Of a DNA stretch of 5,935 nt, positions 1-5,935 are shown piece after piece. A program made the translations under genes and the position numbers. Every line of letters starts with the position of its first letter. Position 1 is the stretch's first letter. The DNA lies in contig JACDHN010000174.1 of the NCBI GenBank assembly GCA_013821025.1, positions 1-5,935 on the forward strand, in the 5' to 3' direction. Below the pieces are notes generated by a model. It saw only the letters and a program-made list of their open reading frames with translations, did no database searches and was not told where the DNA came from. This DNA comes from Acidimicrobiia bacterium (lineage in GTDB: Bacteria; Actinomycetota; Acidimicrobiia; Acidimicrobiales; Ilumatobacteraceae).

Positions 1-161
1 GTGGTCGGGTGGCGCCACGGCGATGACGGCCACGGCGTCCTTTGCCCGCACGATGTCGCGGTCGAACTCCTCGCCGTCGGGGGCCCGGAACGTGGCTCGC
101 ACAACATCGAACACGGCGCCAGCGAAAACACGCTCCTCACCGAGCAGCTGGAACGTGCCGG

Positions 162-165
<4 letters not shown>
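1..165 (-). CDS. Nudix hydrolase, probably ADP-ribose pyrophosphatase type (5' part only, runs off the window)
   Basis: Only the first 55 codons lie in the window. The translated start carries GTFQLLGEERVFAGAVFDVV, then a beta-strand region with FRAPDGEEFDRDIVRA and AVAVIAVAPP. This is the usual N-terminal pattern of ADP-ribose pyrophosphatase-like Nudix proteins: a short acidic lead, a strand with F.APDG, a DIVR strand, then the AVAV strand. The catalytic Nudix box would lie beyond the left edge, so activity cannot be judged. The family hydrolyses nucleoside diphosphates linked to another moiety, such as ADP-ribose, in the cytoplasm. The GTG start at 165 overlaps the pyrG stop codon as GTGA, suggesting coupled translation. 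An in-frame GTG at 192 would add nine residues and is also possible; neither start has a well-placed Shine-Dalgarno sequence. A Nudix gene directly after pyrG is typical of actinobacteria and supports the call. Confidence 0.8.
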
Positions 166-1901
<1,736 letters not shown>

Positions 1902-1947
1902 CGTACCGCGATGGTCTGCTCGGCGCGGTGGATGTCACGCGTCCCGA

Positions 1948-3549
1948 TCACCGCGACAGCAACTCGGCGGCATGCTGGCGAGCAGCGTCGCTGTCGGGTG
2001 AGCCCGACAACATCCTGGCGATCTCCTCTACGCGGGCGTCGCCGTCGACGGCCGTGGCCGTTGCCCTCGTGGTGGCGCGCTCGACGTGCTTGTCGACGAC
2101 GATCTGGGTGGTGGCGAGCGCTGCCACCTGGGCCAGGTGCGTGACGACCATCACCTGGTGGCGGGCGCCCAGGACGGACAGCGCCTCGCCGACCGCCGTC
2201 GCCGCTCTCCCGCCGACGCCAGCGTCGACCTCGTCGAAGATCAACGTCGCCTCGGCGCCGTCGTCATGAGCCGAGAGCACGAGGCGCAGCGCCAGCATGG
2301 TTCGCGAGAGCTCGCCGCCGGACGCCACCTGCGCAAGGGGCAGCGCCGGGGTGCCTGGATTGGCTGCCAGCAGGAACCGCACCACGTCGCCGGCCGGGTC
2401 GTCCGGCGGCGATCCGACGTCGATCAGCACTTTGGCGTTCGGCATTGCCAATTGCCGCAGGCGTTGCTGCACCGAACGGGCAAGGTCGCCGGCGGCCGAC
2501 CGCCTGGCGTCACCCACAGCACGCGCCGCCCGGTCCAGCGCGTCGAGGGCCGCCGACCGCTCCTCGGAGAGCCGCGCCGCCCGCTCCGTGTACCCGTCCA
2601 GCTCGGCCAGCCTGGCTGACGCCTGGGCGTGGAACGCCACCACCTCGGCGACGTCGTCGCCGTATTTGCGGCACAGCTCGCGCAGCAACTGGCGGCGCTG
2701 ACGAATGGCATCCAGCCGGGCCGGGTCCTCGTCGATGCGTTCCTGCGCCGTGCGCAGCTCGTCGCCCACGTCGTCCAGGTCGGCGGCCAACGCCGCCAGC
2801 CGCTCGTACAGCTCGGCGAACGGCGCACGCCCGGCGAGCGCACGCAGCGCCGCCAGCAAACCGTCGGCCGCCCCTCCGTCGGCGACGAGGGCTCGATAGG
2901 CCTGCGCCACTGCCTCACGGTGGGCCTGGGCGTCGGCCAGCAGGTCCTCCTCGGCGTCGAGCGCGGCGTCCTCGTCCACGTCGGTGTCGGGACCAGCCAG
3001 TCCGGCCGCCTGCAGCTCACCCACCTGGTAACGCAGTAGGTCGATCTCGCGGGCTCTGGTGCGCTCGTCTCCGCCGAGCGTTGCCAGCTCGGCCTCGATC
3101 CCCGTAAGGCGTGCCTGCGCCTGGCGCAGCGGTGCCAGGTCGATGATGGCGGCAATGTCGAGGGCACGACGCTGAGCCGCTGCGGAGAGCAGCGCCTGGT
3201 GGGCGTGTTGTCCGTGCAGGTCGACCGTGCCACGCGCCATCTCGGCGAGGCTGGCCGCCGTGGCCGGCCGGCCGTTCACGTAGGCACGGGATCGTCCCTC
3301 GGCCGGGATCACCCGCGTGAGCACGAACTCCTGGTCGTCGACGATGAAGCGCCCTTCGACGCGGGCCTCGTTCGCCCCCGCGCGAACCATCGAGCCTTCT
3401 GCCCGCCCACCGACGAGCACGTCGACGGCGTCGACGAGCATCGTCTTGCCAGCACCCGTCTCCCCCGTCAGCGCAGTCAGTCCCCGGCCGAGCGTCAGTG
3501 TGGCCTGCTCGATGACCCCGAGCGACTCGATGTGCAGCTCCACCAGCAC
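1948..3549 (-). CDS. recN: DNA repair protein RecN (SMC-like ATPase)
   Basis: The 533-residue product is an SMC-family ATPase that acts on the nucleoid early in double-strand-break repair and recombination. The N-terminal ATPase lobe begins MLVELHIESLGVI and carries Walker A GETGAGKT (29-36, Lys35) and DLHGQHAHQALLS (110-122), the family's Q-loop-like segment. Residues about 140-365 are rich in Ala, Leu, Glu and Arg, fitting the paired coiled-coil arms. The C-terminal lobe has NPGTPALPLAQVASGGELSR, ending at 416 with the ABC signature, then Walker B IFDEVDAGVGG (437-447; Asp439, Glu440) and the H-loop VVTHLAQVAALA (His471). All ATPase motifs are intact. The length is slightly under the common 550-590, and the shortening is probably in the coiled coil. 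The GTG start at 3549 lies 1 bp after the nadK stop and matches the normal RecN N-terminus. A GGCGG stretch nine bases upstream is a weak ribosome binding site, so translation is probably coupled to nadK. I saw no SOS-box-like site, and there is no room for a separate promoter outside nadK coding sequence. Confidence 0.97.
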   Translation of the reverse strand: MLVELHIESLGVIEQATLTLGRGLTALTGETGAGKTMLVDAVDVLVGGRAEGSMVRAGANEARVEGRFIVDDQEFVLTRVIPAEGRSRAYVNGRPATAASLAEMARGTVDLHGQHAHQALLSAAAQRRALDIAAIIDLAPLRQAQARLTGIEAELATLGGDERTRAREIDLLRYQVGELQAAGLAGPDTDVDEDAALDAEEDLLADAQAHREAVAQAYRALVADGGAADGLLAALRALAGRAPFAELYERLAALAADLDDVGDELRTAQERIDEDPARLDAIRQRRQLLRELCRKYGDDVAEVVAFHAQASARLAELDGYTERAARLSEERSAALDALDRAARAVGDARRSAAGDLARSVQQRLRQLAMPNAKVLIDVGSPPDDPAGDVVRFLLAANPGTPALPLAQVASGGELSRTMLALRLVLSAHDDGAEATLIFDEVDAGVGGRAATAVGEALSVLGARHQVMVVTHLAQVAALATTQIVVDKHVERATTRATATAVDGDARVEEIARMLSGSPDSDAARQHAAELLSR

Positions 3550-3550
3550 G

Positions 3551-4405
3551 TCAGCGGTCCGCCAGACCGAACTTCGCCTTCAGTATCTGGTGATAGTGAC
3601 GCTCGGTCATCCGCACGAAGCGGGCCGTCGCCGATGACGGCTCGCAACGCACGGTGTCGCCGCCAGAAAGTGTGGCGGCGTGGACGCCGTCAACGGCCAG
3701 TTCTGCTTGACGGTGTCCGAGCACCTCGATGTCGACGGTCTCGCTGGGGTCGAGCACGAGCGAGCGGTCGAACAACATGTGAGGTGACACTGGCGTGAGC
3801 AGCACGGCACGGTGGCGAGGTGACACGATCGGTCCTCTGGCCGACAGCGAGTAGGCCGTGGACCCAGTGGGTGTGGCGACGATCAACCCGTCGGCGGCGT
3901 ACGTCGTGAAAGGCTCGCCATCGATGATCGCAAGCAACCGGACGGTGTGGCCAGGCTCCTGCTTCTCGACGACGGCCTCGTTGAGTGCCCGCCACGTGCC
4001 GTCACGGCCGCCGTTCAACATCACGTCGAGCATCAGCCGGTCGTCCACCTCCCAGCGGCCGGCGGCCGGACCGTCGAAGAAGCGCTCCAGCCCAGAGGTC
4101 AGCTCGGGCGGTTCCAGTTCGGTCAGGTAGCCCAACCAGCCGAGCTTCACGCCGAGGATCGGAACGGGTTCGCCGTCGAGCAGGCGGACCGTGCGCAGCA
4201 TCGTGCCGTCGCCGCCGAGGCTCAACACGAGATCGGCACCCGCCAGACCCCGCTCGGCGCCTACATCGGCGACTCCGAGCGCCGCCGCGTCTTCGGCGTG
4301 AACCCAGGCCTCGTGCCCGTGCTCGTGCAGCCACTTCATCGCCAGGTGGATCAAATCCACGGCCTCGTGGCGCTCGTGGTGCGCAACGATGGCGACGGCG
4401 CTCAC
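3551..4405 (-). CDS. nadK: NAD kinase
   Basis: This 284-residue cytoplasmic enzyme phosphorylates NAD+ to NADP+. The N-terminal Rossmann-like part begins VSAVAIVAHHERHEA. The hallmark GGDGT (64-68, Asp66) follows in LVLSLGGDGTMLR. Then come LGVKLGWLGYLTEL (84-97, usually GxN/xLGFL in the family), LNEAVVE (141-147, the NE motif) and the conserved DGLIVATPTGSTAYSLS (172-188). The C-terminal beta domain includes LTPVSPHMLFDRSLVL (203-218) and AVDG (237-240). Just after the conserved block the sequence reads SARGPIV, where many NAD kinases have SAGGPI, a Gly-to-Arg change at residue 190. The GTG start at 4405 is chosen because it overlaps the tlyA stop as GTGA, has AGGAG seven bases upstream, and gives the expected family length. 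The frame stays open upstream into tlyA, but that extension is not NAD-kinase-like. The tlyA-nadK-recN order is a well-known conserved actinobacterial cluster. Confidence 0.97.
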   Translation of the reverse strand: MSAVAIVAHHERHEAVDLIHLAMKWLHEHGHEAWVHAEDAAALGVADVGAERGLAGADLVLSLGGDGTMLRTVRLLDGEPVPILGVKLGWLGYLTELEPPELTSGLERFFDGPAAGRWEVDDRLMLDVMLNGGRDGTWRALNEAVVEKQEPGHTVRLLAIIDGEPFTTYAADGLIVATPTGSTAYSLSARGPIVSPRHRAVLLTPVSPHMLFDRSLVLDPSETVDIEVLGHRQAELAVDGVHAATLSGGDTVRCEPSSATARFVRMTERHYHQILKAKFGLADR

Positions 4406-5157
4406 GGCCGTACTCCTGTGGCCGGCGTCGTGGCGTGCACGAACAGTTCCACGTTGCCCTCGGCGCCGGTGATCGGTGAGTCGGACCAGGCGAGTACGGC
4501 GCAGCCGTGCCCGACGAGTGAGGCCTCGATCTCTGACCGCACGCGCTGGCGAACATCCGGGTCGCTGATCACACCGCGACCGGCGTTCACCTCGGATCTG
4601 CGGGCCTCGAACTGCGGTTTGACGAGCAGCACCATGGGAGACCCAGGCTGGCACAGCCGCACGAGCGGGCCGATGACCGACGTCAGCGAGATGAACGACA
4701 GGTCGGCAACGACCCCCGACGCGAGCCCGCCCAGGTCGGCGGGTTTGGCGTCGCGCACGTGACGACGCTCGATGACGGTGACGCGATCGTCGTCGCGCAA
4801 TTTGGGGTGCAGGTGCCCATGACCGACGTCGAGGGCGACGACGCCCGCCGCCCGGCGTTGCAGCAGGCAGTCGGTGAACCCGCCCGTCGAGGCGCCGGCG
4901 TCGAGCCATCGCCGGCCGGCGACCTCCACCGCAAAGACGTCGAGAGCGTGGTCGAGCTTGTCACCACCCCTGCTGACGAACCGTGGCAGCGTGACGACGA
5001 TGACGGTATCGGAGGCGGCGACGAGGCGTGCAGGGTTCGCCGCCACGGCGCCGTTCACGAGCACCCGGTCGGCTCCGATCAGCGATCGAGCCTCGTCATC
5101 GTCGTCGGCAAGGTCCCGGCGGATCAGCTCCGCACCGAGACGCCGGCGCGACCCCAC
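4402..5157 (-). CDS. tlyA: TlyA family 23S/16S rRNA (cytidine-2'-O)-methyltransferase
   Basis: The 251-residue product resembles TlyA, which 2'-O-methylates cytidines in 16S and 23S rRNA with S-adenosylmethionine and whose activity in mycobacteria sensitises ribosomes to capreomycin. An S4 RNA-binding domain (about 4-55) includes RRLGAELIRRDLA and ADRVLVNGAVA. It is joined by RFVSRGGDKLDHAL to an RrmJ-fold methyltransferase. The SAM-binding motif is LDAGASTGGFTDCLLQ (85-100), followed by VVALDVGHGHLHPKL (106-120), ADLSFISL (151-158) and LLVKPQFE (177-184). A K-D-K-E set consistent with 2'-O-methyltransfer is present: Lys67, Asp152, Lys180 and Glu237 (in GNVELFV). Length is normal for the family. 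The GTG start at 5157 lies 2 bp after the upstream stop. A GAGG sequence is directly adjacent, too close to be a standard ribosome binding site, so initiation probably relies on ribosomes finishing the upstream gene. The reading frame has a stop at 5169-5167, which excludes longer starts. Older annotations call this family hemolysin A, which is misleading. Confidence 0.95.
   Translation of the reverse strand: MGSRRRLGAELIRRDLADDDDEARSLIGADRVLVNGAVAANPARLVAASDTVIVVTLPRFVSRGGDKLDHALDVFAVEVAGRRWLDAGASTGGFTDCLLQRRAAGVVALDVGHGHLHPKLRDDDRVTVIERRHVRDAKPADLGGLASGVVADLSFISLTSVIGPLVRLCQPGSPMVLLVKPQFEARRSEVNAGRGVISDPDVRQRVRSEIEASLVGHGCAVLAWSDSPITGAEGNVELFVHATTPATGVRP
4413..4417 (-). promoter_or_regulatory. 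Ribosome binding site of nadK
   Basis: AGGAG lies within the last codons of tlyA, seven bases before the GTG at 4405. It is the clearest Shine-Dalgarno sequence in the window and decides the nadK start. Confidence 0.8.
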
Positions 5158-5159
5158 CC

Positions 5160-5888
5160 TCAGGAGCTAGGAGTGGCCGGCGTCGCGGCCGCCGTCGCTT
5201 TGTTCGCCGCCGTCTTCGTCGCCGAACTGGTCTTCTTGGCTGCCGACTTCGTAGCTGAGGATGTCTTCTTGGCCGGGCTCTTGCGAGCTGTCGACCTCTT
5301 CGTCGCCGACCTCGTAGCCGAACTGGCCTTCTTGGCAGCCGTCTTAGTCGCCGTCGCGGCTTTCTTGGCCGGACTCTTGCGAGCTGTCGACCTCTTCGTC
5401 GCCGACTTCGTAGCCGAGCTGGCTTTCCTGGCCGCCCTTTTCGTTGCCGTCGCGGCTTTCTTGGCCGTTGACTTCTTAGCCGTTGACTTCTTGGCCGTTG
5501 ATTTCGTGGCAGTGGATCTTGCGGGCGTCGACGTGCGGGCACCGGCGATGCCGGCGCCCGAGCGGGTGGCCGTGGTGGCCCTTGCTGACGACGACCGGGC
5601 CATCGACTGCAGGCGGTCGACGACGTCCTCCAGCCGGTCCTCGAGGTCGTCGAAGCGCTCGGCGATCCAGCCGATCTGCTTGGCCAGCTCGTTCTGGGTG
5701 TTTGCCGCCAGCTGGGCGGTGGTGGCCTTGCCGCGTTCGAGCAACTGCTGGACGACCTTGTCGGCCTCTTTTCGCCGCACCTCTCCCGCCTTGACGAGGT
5801 TCTTCACCGCCGTCTCGGCCTGTTGACGGGACATCTCCGTGATCTGGAGGCCACTGTCGAGCATCTTGTTGATCGGGGACTTCGCCAT
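5160..5888 (-). CDS. Phasin-like protein with histone H1-like Lys/Ala repeat tail
   Basis: The 242-residue protein has two contrasting halves. Residues 1-97 are amphipathic and charged, with helices such as RQQAETAVKNLVKAGEVRRK and KEADKVVQQLLERGK and a probable coiled coil at 67-97 (ELAKQIGWIAERFDDLEDRL onward). This resembles the phasin-type domain often annotated as polyhydroxyalkanoate synthesis regulator. Residues 98-242 are dominated by Ala, Lys, Thr and Ser, and no Asp or Glu occurs after Asp91. The tail contains STAKK units (130-144), a 32-residue unit twice (143-174, 175-206; 29 of 32 identical) and an 11-residue unit twice (207-217, 218-228). SPAKK occurs at 172-176 and 204-208, like S/T-P-K-K minor-groove motifs. 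Such tails occur in histone H1-like proteins, mycobacterial HupB and Pseudomonas PhaF, and bind DNA non-specifically. I infer a nucleoid-associated or DNA-tethering role; granule association is possible but no PHA genes are visible. ATG at 5888 has AAGG nine bases upstream. There is no signal peptide or membrane segment. Confidence 0.85.
   Translation of the reverse strand: MAKSPINKMLDSGLQITEMSRQQAETAVKNLVKAGEVRRKEADKVVQQLLERGKATTAQLAANTQNELAKQIGWIAERFDDLEDRLEDVVDRLQSMARSSSARATTATRSGAGIAGARTSTPARSTATKSTAKKSTAKKSTAKKAATATKRAARKASSATKSATKRSTARKSPAKKAATATKTAAKKASSATRSATKRSTARKSPAKKTSSATKSAAKKTSSATKTAANKATAAATPATPSS
5205..5270 (-). repeat. Two diverged 33-bp repeats encoding KKTSSATK(S/T)AA
   Basis: Residues 207-217 and 218-228 of the H1-like protein are the same 11-residue unit with one substitution. 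The DNA copies (5238-5270 and 5205-5237) are noticeably more diverged than the 96-bp units, suggesting an older duplication. The unit resembles the KKASSATKSA segment inside the 32-residue repeat, so the tail seems to have grown by nested duplications. Confidence 0.7.
5271..5462 (-). repeat. Two tandem 96-bp direct repeats inside the H1-like tail
   Basis: Positions 5271-5366 and 5367-5462 are head-to-tail copies of a 96-bp unit, in frame, encoding 32 residues each. Comparing by eye I count 10 mismatches in 96 positions, with a perfect run of 33 bp (starting CTCTTGCGAGCTGTCGACCT on the plus strand). Most differences are silent; only three residues change. The high DNA identity, beyond what shared amino acids require, suggests a recent duplication or ongoing homogenisation rather than only compositional bias. 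Confidence 0.93.
5457..5516 (-). repeat. 15-bp repeats encoding STA(T/K)K pentapeptides
   Basis: Four consecutive 15-bp units encode STATK, STAKK, STAKK, STAKK (residues 125-144). On the plus strand the core appears as three near-identical copies of TTCTTGGCCGTTGAC-like sequence, the second with TTAG for TTGG. The last unit overlaps by two codons with the first 96-bp repeat. Confidence 0.85.
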
Positions 5889-5897
5889 GGGTCGCGA

Positions 5898-5901
5898 CCT
5901 T
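5898..5901 (-). promoter_or_regulatory. Probable ribosome binding site of the phasin/H1-like gene
   Basis: AAGG overlaps the TAA stop of the upstream gene and sits nine bases before the ATG at 5888. It is short, but it is the only candidate in the 11-bp gap. Confidence 0.45.
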
Positions 5902-5935
5902 ACTCAGCGAGCAGGGCCACGAGCGCCGCCAGGTC
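5900..5935 (-). CDS. C-terminal end of an upstream gene (possibly HAD-family phosphatase)
   Basis: Reading in from the right edge, an open frame encodes DLAALVALLAE followed by TAA at 5902-5900. Only 11 codons are visible, too few for identification. The Leu/Ala-rich helical ending resembles the C-terminus of HAD-like phosphatases, and in M. tuberculosis a HAD-type phosphatase gene lies just upstream of tlyA, so this is a guess from synteny. The stop is 11 bp before the start of the phasin/H1-like gene, so the two are probably cotranscribed. Confidence 0.5.
   Translation of the reverse strand, partial: DLAALVALLAE

Noticed and set aside
1905..1929. Inverted repeat ACCGCG/CGCGGT with a 13-base loop in the recN-pyrG gap, considered as a terminator or pyrG attenuator.
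   Set aside because: The stem is only 6 bp, the loop is long and there is no U-tract; such matches are expected by chance in GC-rich DNA. It also does not resemble the known initially transcribed C/G run used for pyrG control in Firmicutes.
4406..4909. Upstream in-frame extension of nadK, which stays open into tlyA.
   Set aside because: The extension is Arg/Pro-rich shadow sequence of tlyA, while GTG at 4405 has a good ribosome binding site and gives the normal family N-terminus.
5205..5516. Direct repeats considered as a CRISPR array or intergenic repeat.
   Set aside because: The units are contiguous without spacers, in frame and lie entirely within one coding sequence.
5096..5542. A minus-strand frame giving an Arg/Pro-rich 148-residue product.
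   Set aside because: It is a different frame of the same Lys/Ala repeat tail; the phasin/H1 frame has a sensible start, an N-terminal domain and in-frame repeats.
4759..5826. A plus-strand open frame of 355 codons whose end looks like a repetitive, very hydrophobic membrane protein (FLA, VAEL, LFVADF units).
   Set aside because: It is the complement of Lys/Ala/Thr/Ser codons in the H1-like tail; AAG and GCC read backwards give Leu, Phe, Ala and Val. It also runs antisense across tlyA and has no start context or family match.

Overview
The window is a tightly packed, single-direction run of housekeeping genes from a GC-rich bacterium. All supported genes are on the minus strand, so they are transcribed from the right end (5935) towards the left end (1). 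The order is: end of an unidentified upstream gene, a phasin/histone H1-like protein, TlyA (rRNA 2'-O-methyltransferase), NAD kinase, RecN, CTP synthase (PyrG), start of a Nudix hydrolase. The order tlyA-nadK-recN-(...)-pyrG-Nudix is a classic actinobacterial arrangement (in Mycobacterium tuberculosis it is tlyA, ppnK, recN, two further genes, pyrG, then a Nudix gene). Together with the GC-rich coding sequence and frequent GTG starts, this points to an actinomycetote. The two membrane-associated genes usually found between recN and pyrG in mycobacteria are missing here, which suggests a deeper or different branch such as Acidimicrobiia. That placement is an inference.

Layout from 5' to 3' on the minus strand. 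Positions 5935-5900 hold the last 11 codons of an upstream gene. Positions 5888-5160 encode a 242-residue protein with an acidic/amphipathic phasin-like N-terminal half and a Lys/Ala/Thr/Ser-rich, completely non-acidic C-terminal tail built from tandem repeats, including a 96-bp unit present twice. tlyA (5157-4402) follows after 2 bp. nadK (4405-3551) overlaps tlyA by 4 bp and has a good AGGAG ribosome binding site. recN (3549-1948) starts 1 bp after nadK. A 46-bp gap, the largest in the window, precedes pyrG (1901-162). The Nudix gene starts in a GTGA overlap with the pyrG stop and runs off the left edge.

The spacing implies one operon with translational coupling at several junctions. No promoter or terminator was recognised, and there is no gene-free stretch longer than 46 bp. 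The functions are diverse: ribosome modification, NADP supply, double-strand-break repair, CTP synthesis and nucleotide-sugar/ADP-ribose housekeeping, plus a probable DNA-binding or granule-associated protein. I see no mobile element, CRISPR array, tRNA or rRNA. The most interesting item is the phasin/H1-like protein and its repeat tail; the remainder is a conserved core region with small deviations.
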